In this document: piece after piece, positions 53,863-63,399 of the stretch
Layout: every line of letters begins with the position of its first letter
How positions within the stretch are numbered: the stretch's first letter is position 1
From: Rhodoferax sp. WC2427
Lineage (GTDB): Bacteria > Pseudomonadota > Gammaproteobacteria > Burkholderiales > Burkholderiaceae_C
Assembly: GCF_040822085.1 (NCBI RefSeq)
Contig: NZ_CP162006.1
Span: forward strand, 1,860,001 to 1,924,000
DNA: 64,000 nucleotides
Direction of reading: 5' to 3'
Translations under genes and position numbers: made by a program
Notes under the pieces: model-generated
What the model was told of the DNA's origin: nothing
The model's database searches: none
The model's input: the letters and a program-made list of their open reading frames with translations, nothing else

Positions 53863-55806
53863 ATGTCTGACGCATCCTTTGCCTCGCGCCGCAGCGCCCT
53901 GAAATTTTTGGCCACCGCGCCCATGCTGCCGCTGGGCGCGTTTGCCACCACTTCGCTCTTGTCCGGCTGCGCCACTACCGCGCCGTCCAGCGCTGGTTTT
54001 GTGTCGGCCACGTTCACCGGCATGGCTGCGCCCACCCTGGCCAACCCGGCCGCCATGGCCACCGTGGCCGTGGGCTCCACCCTGAATGTGGCTTATGCCG
54101 ACCACAGCACCCGCAGCTACAAGCTGGCCTACCAGCCGTTTTTCAATACCGGCGACATGGTGCCGGACGGCAAGGGCGGCAAGGTGCTGGCCGGTGGCTA
54201 CTTTGACATCCGCAACCAGCCCATCCTGGACCGCTCGGTGCCCGGCAAGGAGCGCCACTTCTTCTCGGACTGCCCGGACGGCAGCTCGCTGCTCACCCTG
54301 GCCCATGCCAATGTGCCGGGCGTGCAGGGCAACACCGTCTTCGCCGTGGTCCAGTTCGAGTACACCACCCGCGACCAGAAGGGGGCCGATGCCTACGGCA
54401 CGCTGCCGTCGCCCATCGCCGTGCTCACGCTCGACCAGAACCCAAAAACCGGCCAGCTCAGCCTGGTCAAGTACCACAACGTGGACACCTCCAGCGCCCA
54501 CGGCCTGTGGATCACCTGCGGTGCCAGCCTGTCGCCCTGGAACACGCACTTGTCCAGCGAAGAGTACGAACCCAACGCGCCCTTCATCGGCGAGGTCAAG
54601 CACTTCAAGGCCTTCAGCAAGAACGTGTTCGGCGATGAAAACAAGGCCAACCCCTACCACTACGGCCACCTGCCCGAAGTGACGGTGAACCCCGACGGCA
54701 CCGGCTCCATCAAGAAGCACTACTGCCTGGGCCGCATCTCGCACGAGCTGATCCAGGTCATGCCCGACAACCGCACCGCGCTGATGGGCGACGACTTCAC
54801 CAACGGCGGCCTGTTCATGTTTGTGGCCGACCGCGAAAAAGACCTGTCCTCGGGCACCCTGTACGTGGCCAGCCTGGACACCGGCTTTTCGGTGAACCCC
54901 ACCGCACCGGCAGTGGGCGTGTACTGGGTGAAACTGGGCCACGCCACCAGTGCCGAGATCGAGCAGATGGCCAACACCTTGAAGCCTGCCGACATCATGG
55001 ACGTGCGCAAGGAAGACCCCCAAGACGCCAGCTTCACCCAGGTGTTCCTGAGCGGCGTGCCCAACTGGATCAAGGTGAAACCTGGCATGGAAAAAGCCGC
55101 GGCCTTCCTGGAAACCCACCGCTACGCCGGTCTGGTGGGTGGCACCATGGCCTTCACCAAAATGGAGGGCACCACCGTCAACATCAAGGACAAGGTGGCC
55201 TACTCCGCGTTGTCCTACATCCAGGAATCCATGGTCAAGGGCGGCAAGGGCTGGACGGCAGGCAGCGGCATCGCCTTGCCCAAGGCCCTGGTGGCCGGTG
55301 CGGTGATCGAGCACAAGCTGGTGGGCGGCCAAAAAGACATTCTGGGCGAAGCCATCCGCAGCGACTGGGTGCCAGTGGCCACCAAGACCCTGCTGGCCGG
55401 GGAAGACATTGCCGCCGATGCCATGGGCAACCTGGCCCATATCGACAAGATTGCCAACCCCGACAACCTGAAGTTCTCGGAAAAGCTGCGCACCCTGTTC
55501 ATCGGCGAAGACACCGGCCTGCACGTCAACAACTACCTCTGGGCCTACAACGTCGACACCAAGGCCTTGAGCCGCGTGCTGTCCACCCCGTCGGGCGCGG
55601 AATCCACCGGCCTGCACGCGGTGGACGAGATCAACGGCTGGACCTACATCATGAGCAACTTCCAGCACGCCGGCGACTGGATTCCCGCCCTGCACGGCAA
55701 GGTGCAGGCCACCCTGGACCCGCTGGTGCGCGCCAACTACAACGACCGCTTCGGCGCGGCCGTGGGCTACCTGACGGCCGACCCGACGGCGATACAGCTG
55801 GGTTAA
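53863..55806 (+). CDS. phoX: PhoX-family alkaline phosphatase
   Basis: A 647-residue protein of the PhoX (DUF839) family, calcium- and iron-dependent phosphatases of the periplasm or cell surface. The signal has a Tat motif (ASRRSALKFLATAPMLPLGA) followed by a lipobox-like LLSGCATT, suggesting a Tat-exported lipoprotein. The beta-propeller body includes AHGLWITCGASLSPWNTHLS, YHYGHLPEVTVNPDGT, ALMGDDFTNGGLFMFVADR and HAVDEINGWTYIMSNFQH. It is monocistronic, ending at a terminator before a convergent GGDEF-EAL gene. Phosphate-starvation control is likely from the family; I found only a poor PHO-box match. Confidence 0.87.
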   Translation: MSDASFASRRSALKFLATAPMLPLGAFATTSLLSGCATTAPSSAGFVSATFTGMAAPTLANPAAMATVAVGSTLNVAYADHSTRSYKLAYQPFFNTGDMVPDGKGGKVLAGGYFDIRNQPILDRSVPGKERHFFSDCPDGSSLLTLAHANVPGVQGNTVFAVVQFEYTTRDQKGADAYGTLPSPIAVLTLDQNPKTGQLSLVKYHNVDTSSAHGLWITCGASLSPWNTHLSSEEYEPNAPFIGEVKHFKAFSKNVFGDENKANPYHYGHLPEVTVNPDGTGSIKKHYCLGRISHELIQVMPDNRTALMGDDFTNGGLFMFVADREKDLSSGTLYVASLDTGFSVNPTAPAVGVYWVKLGHATSAEIEQMANTLKPADIMDVRKEDPQDASFTQVFLSGVPNWIKVKPGMEKAAAFLETHRYAGLVGGTMAFTKMEGTTVNIKDKVAYSALSYIQESMVKGGKGWTAGSGIALPKALVAGAVIEHKLVGGQKDILGEAIRSDWVPVATKTLLAGEDIAADAMGNLAHIDKIANPDNLKFSEKLRTLFIGEDTGLHVNNYLWAYNVDTKALSRVLSTPSGAESTGLHAVDEINGWTYIMSNFQHAGDWIPALHGKVQATLDPLVRANYNDRFGAAVGYLTADPTAIQLG

Positions 55807-55815
55807 TCGCCCGCA

Positions 55816-55897
55816 AAGCCCCTGCCGACAGGGGCTTGATTGCTATACCAATAAGAGCTTCCAGCGCCCGTGAATACGGGGCCGGAGGCTTTTTTTA
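55816..55897. terminator. tandem terminators between phoX and the GGDEF-EAL gene (repeat copy 11)
   Basis: First a perfect 9-bp stem AAGCCCCTG/CAGGGGCTT (55816-55837). Then comes a dispersed-repeat copy (ATTGCTATACCAATAAGAGC) whose CGCCCG and CGGGGC halves pair imperfectly, ending in seven T. They serve the convergent genes on both sides. Confidence 0.8.
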
Positions 55898-58800
55898 TTC
55901 TTCATAGGGCGCGGACACCAAGTGCTTCCCGGCAGACGCTGTGCCGGTAAATCTCGCCCATGCGGCAGGCAGTTTCCAGGTCGCGCACCAAGTGGGCACC
56001 AGGCTTGCGGGCATGGGCCGCGCGATTTGGTAGCCTTGGGCCAAGACGCAACCCAGCTCCATCAGCCGCTCGCCATGGGCCACGGTTTCGACGCCCTCGG
56101 CAATCACGTCCCTCTGAAAGGCTACGGCCAGCCCGATCACGCCGACCACGATGGACAAATCGCTTTGGTCGATGAGCATGTCCCGGACAAAGCTTTGGTC
56201 GATCTTCAAGGTCTCCACCGGCAGGTGCCGCAGGTAGGTCAGCGACGAGTAACCGGTGCCGAAGTCGTCCATCGCAAAGCGTACGCCCAGGCCGTGGCAG
56301 GCCTGCAGGATGCTTGCTGTGGAGTTGATATCTTCCAGCGCGCTGGTTTCCAGCACTTCGAGTTCCAGGCACTTCGGATCCACGCTCGGGTAGTGGGCGA
56401 GCAGGTCTGCCAGCTGCGACGGAAAGCCCGCGTGTTGCAACTGTCTGGCAGCCACGTTGACGCTGACGGGCAAGCTCAGGCCTTGCAGTTGCCAGGCGCT
56501 CATTTGCTGGAGCGCTGCCTCCAGGACCCACAGGCCCAAGGCATCACTCAAGGGGTGTTTCTCGATGGCGGGCAAGAATACGCCCGGCGGTAACAGGCCC
56601 CGTTGCGGATGCTGCCACCGGACCAGGGCTTCGGCGCCCACGATGGCGCCGGTACGCATATTCACCTTAGGCTGGTAGTACAGCACGAACTCCTGTTGGC
56701 GCAGACCCTGGGCCACCTGTTCCTGTTGCAGGCTGCGGTTCTTGAATTCCGCGTCCTGCGCTGAATCGAACATGTGGAAGCGGTTTTTGCCGCCTTGCTT
56801 GGCTTCGTACATCGCCTGGTCTGCGTGGCGCATCAACTGGTCGGCTTCGGCGTTGTCTTGCGGGTACATGGTCACCCCGATACTGGCGGTGACGCGCAGG
56901 TCCTGGTTCTGGATGCGCACCGGTTCCGCACACACACCCAGGATGCGCGTGACCATCTGGATGCAGTCCTGGATGCTGTGCATGCCGGTCAATACCGCCA
57001 CAAATTCGTCGCCTCCCATACGCGCCAGCGTATCCACTTCGCGCAGTGCGGCATGCATGCGGCGGGATACCGCCACCAACAGGGCGTCGCCCATTTCGTG
57101 GCCAAACGTGTCGTTGACCGCCTTGAACCCGTCCAGGTCCAGGTAGACCACCGCCAGGTAGTTGCCTTGTCGCTGGCACATATTCATGGCCTGCTGTAGC
57201 CGGTCTGACAGCAGAAGGCGGTTGGGCAGGTCGGTCAGGGCATCAAAATGCGCGCCGTGCTCCAGCTCTTCTTGCTGCAGCTTCAGCACGGTGACGTCGG
57301 AAAACAGGGCGACATAGTTGCGTACCTGTCCCGTGCTGCCCTTGACCTTGCTGACCGTCAGCCAGGCTGAATAGGCCTCACCGCTCTTGCGCCGGCTCCA
57401 CATTTCACCTTTCCATTCGCCGCGCCGGATCAAAGATTGGCGAATGGCCTTGAATACCTCCGGCCCTTGCCGGCTGGATCGGAACATGCGGGGGTCGTTG
57501 CCTATCACCTCTTCCCGGCTGTAGCCGGTAATGCGGGTGAAGGCATCGTTGACCTCCAGGATCGTGCCCGCACGGTCGGTGATCAAGATCCCCTCCGCGG
57601 TGTTGGTGAACACGCTGGCGGTGAGCTGGAGCTGGCGGTTGGTGTTTTCTTGCTCGGTGGTGTCGCGGGCGATCTTGGAGGCGCCAATCAGGTGGCCAAA
57701 TTCGTCCCGGATGGGGGAGATGGTGACCGACACATGGATCGCACTTCCGTCCTTGCGGACACGCACCGTTTCAAAATGCTCGATACCGTGCCCGCTTTTG
57801 ATTTTCTCCAGGATGAGGTCTTCTTCATGCACCCGGTCGGGCGGGAGCAGGCGCAATATCGGCTGCCCCACTATCTCCAGAGCCGTGTAGCCAAAGATGC
57901 GCTCGGCCCCCGGGTTCCAGCTGGTGATGGTGCCCTCCAGCGATTTGCCGATGATGGCATCGTCGGACGACTGGACGATGGCCGAAGCCACCTGCGAGGT
58001 ATTCATGGCGCGCAGCAACGCCGCACCCGCCAACAGGCTTAACAGCGACACCAGGGCCGCCACGCCGCCCAAAATGGCCGTATGGAAGACCCAGGGTTGG
58101 AGCATGTCGCTCTTGCTGGCACTGACGTAGACCACCAAGGGGTAGTCATCCACCCGGGCGAACGACACCAGGCGCGGTAGCCGGTCAAAAATGCTCACAC
58201 TGGACTCGTAGGAGCCCTTGGTGAGCACGTTCATGTAGCGCTTCCACGCTTCCCCTTTGGCAATCGACTGGCCAATCGTTTTAGGGTCCAAGGGGCTGCG
58301 GAACAGCATGGTGCCGTCCGTTCGCACGATGCCAATCGTGCCTGCCGGCTGGATGCGCTCCGCGTCAAAAGACTCGGCAATGCGGTCCAGCTCAATCACG
58401 ACCAGCAGCACGGCAATGGTCCCGCTGGCCCGCTCCACCGGGGCCGAAATGGGAATGAACCACTTTTTAGTGACCCGGCCCAGGATGGGTTGGCCGATGT
58501 ACAGGCCCCGGGTGGCGGGCACGAACTGGGCACGAAAGTAGTCTCTGTCTGCCACCTGTATCCCGCGGCTTTGGTCCAGGTCGGGCACCAGCCGCAGCTC
58601 GCCACTCTGGCTGACCATGCGCACGTCCAGCAGACCGCCCGAGGTGGTGCGCAGTTTCTCCACCAGGGCAATGAAATCCGGCGCCTTGCCCGGGTCGGCG
58701 TTCGGGTGGTCGCCCATCCACTGGTTGGCGGCGATCAGTGTGGACTCGGCCTGCTTGAACAGTCCTTTGGTTTGGGCCTGCACGGCGGCCGTCAGCTGCT

Positions 58801-58960
58801 CCAGTATCAAACCTTGGGAGGTGTGCATGCTGGCCCGCTCCCACCATGACCAAAACCCGATAAAGCCCCAGATGCACACCAGCAAAGCCCCCATCAGTGC
58901 CACCACCACGTGGTGGTGTGAGCGCATACGCGGATCAAAGGTGTACCAAATAGACCTCAT
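55895..58960 (-). CDS. membrane-bound Cache-PAS-PAS-GGDEF-EAL cyclic-di-GMP protein
   Basis: A 1021-residue inner-membrane protein. TM1 (~18-40) and TM2 (~295-318) flank a periplasmic double-Cache-like sensor (QVADRDYFRAQFVPATRGLY, KKWFIPISAPVE). Two PAS domains follow (ASAIVQSSDDAIIGKSLEGT, NTAEGILITDRAGTILEVND). The GGDEF domain has the canonical RMGGDEFVAV and a DLDGFKAVNDTFGH site. The EAL domain has AEALVRWQHP, DDFGTGYSSLTYLRHLP and EGVET. Both catalytic sites look intact. ATG 58960 is used. The sensed ligand is unknown. Confidence 0.9.
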   Translation of the reverse strand: MRSIWYTFDPRMRSHHHVVVALMGALLVCIWGFIGFWSWWERASMHTSQGLILEQLTAAVQAQTKGLFKQAESTLIAANQWMGDHPNADPGKAPDFIALVEKLRTTSGGLLDVRMVSQSGELRLVPDLDQSRGIQVADRDYFRAQFVPATRGLYIGQPILGRVTKKWFIPISAPVERASGTIAVLLVVIELDRIAESFDAERIQPAGTIGIVRTDGTMLFRSPLDPKTIGQSIAKGEAWKRYMNVLTKGSYESSVSIFDRLPRLVSFARVDDYPLVVYVSASKSDMLQPWVFHTAILGGVAALVSLLSLLAGAALLRAMNTSQVASAIVQSSDDAIIGKSLEGTITSWNPGAERIFGYTALEIVGQPILRLLPPDRVHEEDLILEKIKSGHGIEHFETVRVRKDGSAIHVSVTISPIRDEFGHLIGASKIARDTTEQENTNRQLQLTASVFTNTAEGILITDRAGTILEVNDAFTRITGYSREEVIGNDPRMFRSSRQGPEVFKAIRQSLIRRGEWKGEMWSRRKSGEAYSAWLTVSKVKGSTGQVRNYVALFSDVTVLKLQQEELEHGAHFDALTDLPNRLLLSDRLQQAMNMCQRQGNYLAVVYLDLDGFKAVNDTFGHEMGDALLVAVSRRMHAALREVDTLARMGGDEFVAVLTGMHSIQDCIQMVTRILGVCAEPVRIQNQDLRVTASIGVTMYPQDNAEADQLMRHADQAMYEAKQGGKNRFHMFDSAQDAEFKNRSLQQEQVAQGLRQQEFVLYYQPKVNMRTGAIVGAEALVRWQHPQRGLLPPGVFLPAIEKHPLSDALGLWVLEAALQQMSAWQLQGLSLPVSVNVAARQLQHAGFPSQLADLLAHYPSVDPKCLELEVLETSALEDINSTASILQACHGLGVRFAMDDFGTGYSSLTYLRHLPVETLKIDQSFVRDMLIDQSDLSIVVGVIGLAVAFQRDVIAEGVETVAHGERLMELGCVLAQGYQIARPMPASLVPTWCATWKLPAAWARFTGTASAGKHLVSAPYEE

Positions 58961-59243
58961 GCAGCCTTTCCATGGGGGGCCAACAGGACATCGGGGGATG
59001 CATGCGCGGCGCTCGGTAGCCCGTGTGCCTGGATCGCAACCACTTTACCGCACCCGCTGCTGAAAAAGGGCGCCGATGTCCCTCGCCGATGTCCCTATTT
59101 GGCAGGAAGTTCCCCCCCACCACGTGTGGGGGCAGATACCCGCACCTTGTGCAGGTGAGATGGGGGCATTTCCCATACCAGAAGGCGCATTTTCTGAAAA
59201 CGCCACAGAATGGTTCCCCCTCTCCACTTCCACTGTTTCCACC

Positions 59244-60197
59244 ATGCGAATTCCACAAGCCATCCTCCGCGCTGCCCTGGCCACCGCCTTCACCGCCACC
59301 GCCGCGCACGCTGCCGCCCCTATGGCCAAAACCCAGGCCCCCGGCTTCTACCGCATGGCGCTGGGCGACTTTGAGGTCACCGCTTTGTCCGATGGCACGG
59401 TCGATCTGCCGGTCGACAAGCTGCTGAGCCACACCACGCCCGCCAAAGTGCAAAAGGCCCTGGCCCAGTCCTACCTGGCGGCCCCGCTGGAGACCTCGGT
59501 CAACGGCTACCTGGTCAATACCGGAGCCAAGCTGGTGCTGATCGACACCGGCGCCGCCGGCCTGTTCGGCCCCACCCTGGGCAAGCTGGTGGCCAACCTG
59601 AAGGCGGCGGGCTACCAGCCCGAGCAGGTGGACGAGATCTACATCACCCACATGCACCCCGACCACGTGGGCGGCCTGGTGGACGGCGACAAGATGGTCT
59701 TCCCCAACGCCACCGTGCGCGCCGACAAGCACGATGCCGACTTCTGGCTCAGCCAGGCCAACCTGGACGCCGCACCGGCCGATTCCAAAGGCTTCTTCCA
59801 GGGCGCCATGGCCTCGCTGAACCCCTACGTCCAGGCCCAGCATTTTTCGGCGTTTGACGGCAACACCCCCCTGGTGCCCGGCATCCAGGCGATCGCCACC
59901 CGCGGCCACACCGCCGGGCACACCTCGTATGTAGTGGAAAGCAAGGGCCAGAAACTGCTGGTCTGGGGCGACGTGGTCCACGTGGCCGCGGTGCAGTTTG
60001 ACGAGCCAGCGGTGACGATTGGCTTCGACAGCGACAGCAAAAATGCCGCCGTGCAACGCAAGGCCGCTTTCGCAGCTGCCGCCAAGGGCGGCTATCTGGT
60101 GGCAGATGCCCACATCGCCTTCCCCGGCCTGGGCCATGTGCGGGCCAACGGCAAGGCCTACCGCTGGATTCCGGTGAATTACACGGTGCCACGCTAA
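59244..60197 (+). CDS. secreted metallo-beta-lactamase-fold hydrolase
   Basis: A 317-residue protein with signal peptide [20 protein letters not shown] (cleavage near AHA-A). The MBL zinc motif is [11 protein letters not shown], a second ligand His is in [13 protein letters not shown], and the bridging Asp is in LVWGDVVH. Proteins of this group include quorum-lactonase-like and other periplasmic hydrolases; the substrate is unknown. ATG 59244 is chosen because the signal peptide begins there. The 283 bases upstream hold two small hairpins (CCCCCAC/GTGGGGG at 59114-59132 and CACCT/AGGTG at 59143-59157) and no clear promoter. Confidence 0.87.
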   Translation: MRIPQAILRAALATAFTATAAHAAAPMAKTQAPGFYRMALGDFEVTALSDGTVDLPVDKLLSHTTPAKVQKALAQSYLAAPLETSVNGYLVNTGAKLVLIDTGAAGLFGPTLGKLVANLKAAGYQPEQVDEIYITHMHPDHVGGLVDGDKMVFPNATVRADKHDADFWLSQANLDAAPADSKGFFQGAMASLNPYVQAQHFSAFDGNTPLVPGIQAIATRGHTAGHTSYVVESKGQKLLVWGDVVHVAAVQFDEPAVTIGFDSDSKNAAVQRKAAFAAAAKGGYLVADAHIAFPGLGHVRANGKAYRWIPVNYTVPR

Positions 60198-60267
60198 GGC
60201 CGTACCCCCGGGCGGGTTGTTGGCAGGAGGGCTACCATTTGGGTATCTCAACCCCGCCCCTTGCCCT

Positions 60268-61653
60268 ATGAACACCCGTACCGAACGCGACACCTTTGGC
60301 CCCATCGAAGTCCCCGCCGACCGGCTGTGGGGTGCGCAGACGCAGCGCTCGCTGCAGAACTTCGATATCTCCGGCGAACAGCAGCCGCGCGAAATCATCC
60401 GGGCGCTGGCGCTGGTGAAGCGGGCCTCGGCCGTGGTCAACCAGGCGCTGGGCCTGCAGGACGCAGCCAAGACCCAGGCCATCGCCATCGCCGCCGATGA
60501 GGTGATCGCGGGCCTGCATCCCGGCGAGTTCCCGTTGGTGGTGTGGCAAACCGGCTCGGGCACGCAGACCAACATGAACGTCAACGAGGTGCTGGCCAAC
60601 CGCGCCAGCGAGTTGCTGGGCGGCGAGCGCGGGGAAGGGCGCCTAGTGCACCCCAACGACGACGTGAACCGCAGCCAGTCCAGCAACGACGTGTTCCCCA
60701 CCGCCATGCACGTGGCGGCGGTGGATGCCATCACCCACCGGCTGCTGCCCGCGATCGGCAAGCTGCGTGCCACGCTGGCGCAAAAGTCGGCAGATTTCGA
60801 CGGCATCGTGAAGATTGGCCGCACCCATTTGCAAGATGCCACCCCGCTCACCCTGGGGCAGGAGTTTTCAGGCTACGTGGCCCAGCTGGACCACGGCGCG
60901 CGCCACGTCCAGGCGGCCTTGCCGCACCTGTGCGAGCTGGCGCTGGGCGGCACCGCAGTGGGCACCGGGCTGAACGCGCCCAAGGGCTACGCCGAAGCGG
61001 CGGCGCAGGAGTTGGCCCGGCTGACCGGTTTGCCATTTGTCACCGCGCCCAACAAGTTCGAGGCCCTCGCTTCGGTGGACGCGCTGGTGCATGCCCACGG
61101 CGCCCTCAAGACCCTGGCCGCCAGCCTGATGAAGATCGCCAACGACGTGCGCTGGCTGGCCAGCGGCCCGCGCAGCGGCATCGGTGAGCTCAGCATTCCC
61201 GAGAACGAGCCCGGCTCATCCATCATGCCCGGCAAGGTCAACCCCACGCAGAGCGAGGCCGTCACCATGCTGGCCGCCCAGGTGTTTGGCAACGACGTGG
61301 CCATCAACTTCGGCGGCGCGTCTGGCAATTTCGAGCTGAATGTGTTCCGCCCCATGGTGGCGCACAACTTTCTGCAAAGCGTGCGCCTGCTGGCCGACGG
61401 CATGGTCAGCTTCAACGACCACTGCGCCGTGGGTATCGAACCCAACCGCGAGCGCATCACCGCCCTGGTCAACAGCTCGCTGATGCTGGTGACCGCGCTC
61501 AATACCCACATCGGCTACGACAAGGCCGCGTATATCGCCAAAAAAGCCCACAAGGACGGCAGCAGCCTGCGCGAAGCCGCCGTGGCTTCCGGCCACGTGA
61601 CCGGCGAGCAGTTCGACCAGTGGGTGGTGCCGGGGGACATGGTGGGGCGCTGA
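60268..61653 (+). CDS. fumC: class II fumarate hydratase
   Basis: A 461-residue fumarase of the iron-free, oxygen-stable class II. The signature [16 protein letters not shown] is present with the catalytic Ser, as are the substrate-binding [14 protein letters not shown] and [20 protein letters not shown]. Length is normal. ATG 60268 is chosen from the conserved [20 protein letters not shown]. It is probably monocistronic, followed by a dispersed repeat. The second fumarase in this window, a class I enzyme, is at 47719-49281. Confidence 0.95.
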   Translation: MNTRTERDTFGPIEVPADRLWGAQTQRSLQNFDISGEQQPREIIRALALVKRASAVVNQALGLQDAAKTQAIAIAADEVIAGLHPGEFPLVVWQTGSGTQTNMNVNEVLANRASELLGGERGEGRLVHPNDDVNRSQSSNDVFPTAMHVAAVDAITHRLLPAIGKLRATLAQKSADFDGIVKIGRTHLQDATPLTLGQEFSGYVAQLDHGARHVQAALPHLCELALGGTAVGTGLNAPKGYAEAAAQELARLTGLPFVTAPNKFEALASVDALVHAHGALKTLAASLMKIANDVRWLASGPRSGIGELSIPENEPGSSIMPGKVNPTQSEAVTMLAAQVFGNDVAINFGGASGNFELNVFRPMVAHNFLQSVRLLADGMVSFNDHCAVGIEPNRERITALVNSSLMLVTALNTHIGYDKAAYIAKKAHKDGSSLREAAVASGHVTGEQFDQWVVPGDMVGR

Positions 61654-61660
61654 AAGTATC

Positions 61661-61717
61661 TGCTATCTAAAAAGTAGCTGCCTACGCCCATGGAATAAGC
61701 ACGGGAGGCCTATTTCA
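61661..61717 (+). repeat. dispersed intergenic repeat, copy 12
   Basis: Family copy (TGCTATCTAAAAAGTAGCTG, GCCCATGGAATAAGCACGGG, GGCCTATTTC). It lies between the convergent fumC and TetR genes, a place where a terminator is expected. Confidence 0.8.
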
Positions 61718-61751
61718 TTCAGAGAAGTGCGCAGCGCAACCGGGCTGTGGG

Positions 61752-62402
61752 CTACACGCTCACATACCGCAGCAGCATCTCCACCACGTTCTCCCGGCGC
61801 TGGGCCACGGCTTCGGGGCTGTCCATGTCGCGCTGGAAGATCAGGGCGAAGGTGTGGCGGTTGGAGACGTTGAAGAAGCTCAGGGCGCTGATCGACATGT
61901 GCAGGTCTACCGGGTCCAGGCCGGGGCGGAACACCCCTGCGGCCACGCCGCGCTGGTAGACCGCCTTGATGCCGTCGATGGCGGTGGCGTTGCGCTGCTG
62001 GATGGTGGTGCTGCGGGCCAGGGAGGCACCGCGCTGGATGTTTTCGTTCATCACCAGGCGGATGAAGTCGGGGTGGGTGCGCTCGTAGTCCACCGTGAAA
62101 CGGACCAGGGTGCGCAGGGCCTCGACGGGCTCCAGGTCCTCCAGCCGCAGCGCGCTCTCGGTCTGGCGGATGCGGCCGTAGGCATCTTCCAGCACCTTCA
62201 GGTACAAGCCTTCCTTGCTCCCAAAGTAGTAGTAGATCATGCGCTTGCTGGTGCGCGTGGCTTCGGCAATCAGGTCGACGCGGGCCCCGGCAAAGCCTTT
62301 TTCAGAGAACTCGCGGGTGGCTACGGTGAGGATGTCGGCCTGGGTGCGCTCGGGGTCGTTGGTGCGGGGTTCGGGTTTCTTGGCGGGGGCAGACGCGTTC
62401 AT
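61752..62402 (-). CDS. TetR-family transcriptional regulator
   Basis: A 216-residue regulator. The N-terminal helix-turn-helix is ILTVATREFSEKGFAGARVD and EATRTSKRMIYYYFGSKEGL (residues ~22-70). The C-terminal ligand domain resembles the TetR_C group used by RutR-like and catabolic regulators (LVRFTVDYERTHPDFIRLVM). It lies 33 bases after an alpha/beta hydrolase gene in the same direction. It may regulate that operon in response to a hydrolase substrate or product, but the ligand is unknown. Confidence 0.9.
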   Translation of the reverse strand: MNASAPAKKPEPRTNDPERTQADILTVATREFSEKGFAGARVDLIAEATRTSKRMIYYYFGSKEGLYLKVLEDAYGRIRQTESALRLEDLEPVEALRTLVRFTVDYERTHPDFIRLVMNENIQRGASLARSTTIQQRNATAIDGIKAVYQRGVAAGVFRPGLDPVDLHMSISALSFFNVSNRHTFALIFQRDMDSPEAVAQRRENVVEMLLRYVSV

Positions 62403-62435
62403 AGCCCCGCAGTGTAGGAGAAAGCGGCAGCCTGT

Positions 62436-63290
62436 CTAGGCAGGCTTGGCCTCCAAGGTCTGGAGCAGTGCGGCATTGAACGCATCGGCCTGCTCGTACT
62501 GCACCCAGTGGCCGGCCTTTTCTACCAGTTGCAGCGACTGGAAGGTAGGCGCGGCCTGCAGCGCGGCGGCCAGCTCGTCTACCCGGCCCTCGTACAGGGC
62601 ATCTTCGCGCCCATAGATGGCCCACACCGGGCAGCGAACCTGCTGCAGGGCTTTGGCCAGCACATCGGTGTACGACAAACGCCGACCGGGGATGCGGTCG
62701 CGCCGCACGTTGGCAATGTGCATGGCCAAGGTGTCGTCATCCACACCGGCCGGGTCGAACAGCATCAGCGCGCGCAGGTTGTGGCGGTGCTGGACGGCCT
62801 GGGCTGCGGGGTCGGTCAGGTGCGTCCAGGCTTTGAGGGGGACGGTATTGCGTTGCACCAGGCCCAGGGCCGGTGCACCGACGATGACCAGGCGGGCCAC
62901 ACGGCTGGGATAGACCTGGGCCAGAAAGCCGCCCACCATGCTGCCAAACGAGAAGCCCACCACGTCCACTGCGGCGTCTCCCACCAGCTGCTGCAAGCCC
63001 AGCTGCAGTGGCGCGTGCATGGCGTCGGCGTCCCTGCCGGCACCTCCGGGGGGCACATCGGAGTCGCCAAAGCCGGGCAGGTCGGGCACCCACACCTGCC
63101 GCCCGGCATCGACCAGGCTTTGGATGTTGCGCAGCCAGTGCGTCCAGCTGCCGCTGCCGCCGTGCAATAACAGCACGGGCGGCTGGCTGCCGGGTTGGCC
63201 CCAGCTGTTCCAATGGGTGCGGGCTTTGCCAAACAGGGTGACGTGCTGGGTGGCGCGGGCGCGCAGGAGGGCGATTTCGGTAGTGGGCAC
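62436..63290 (-). CDS. alpha/beta hydrolase
   Basis: A 284-residue hydrolase. The oxyanion HGGSGSWTHWLRN is near residue 43, the nucleophile is in VVGFSFGSMVGG, an acidic residue lies in YGREDALYEGRV and the His in AGHWVQYEQAD. This is the arrangement of meta-cleavage-product hydrolases and related esterases. It is cotranscribed with the TetR gene downstream. No aromatic ring-cleavage genes are nearby, so the substrate remains open. Confidence 0.87.
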   Translation of the reverse strand: MPTTEIALLRARATQHVTLFGKARTHWNSWGQPGSQPPVLLLHGGSGSWTHWLRNIQSLVDAGRQVWVPDLPGFGDSDVPPGGAGRDADAMHAPLQLGLQQLVGDAAVDVVGFSFGSMVGGFLAQVYPSRVARLVIVGAPALGLVQRNTVPLKAWTHLTDPAAQAVQHRHNLRALMLFDPAGVDDDTLAMHIANVRRDRIPGRRLSYTDVLAKALQQVRCPVWAIYGREDALYEGRVDELAAALQAAPTFQSLQLVEKAGHWVQYEQADAFNAALLQTLEAKPA

Positions 63291-63311
63291 AGGCGGTTGG
63301 TAGAAAGTGTT

Positions 63312-63370
63312 ACGCTATGTAATTGATAGCTTCTTGCGCAGTATCTATAAGCACAAGCGGCCTATTTTAT
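63312..63370 (+). repeat. dispersed intergenic repeat, copy 13
   Basis: Family copy (ACGCTATGTAATTGATAGCT, GCTTATAGATAC region, CAAGCGGCCTATTTTA). It fills most of the space between the hydrolase start and the stop of the cation efflux gene. Confidence 0.78.
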
Positions 63371-63399
63371 GCACACTTTCCTATCACCGCCCAGGCGGT

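Noticed and set aside
53077..55695. An 872-codon open frame antisense to phoX and the hybrid kinase
   Set aside because: It is a mirror of high-GC coding sequence with no recognisable domain, and it spans two genes and an intergenic repeat.
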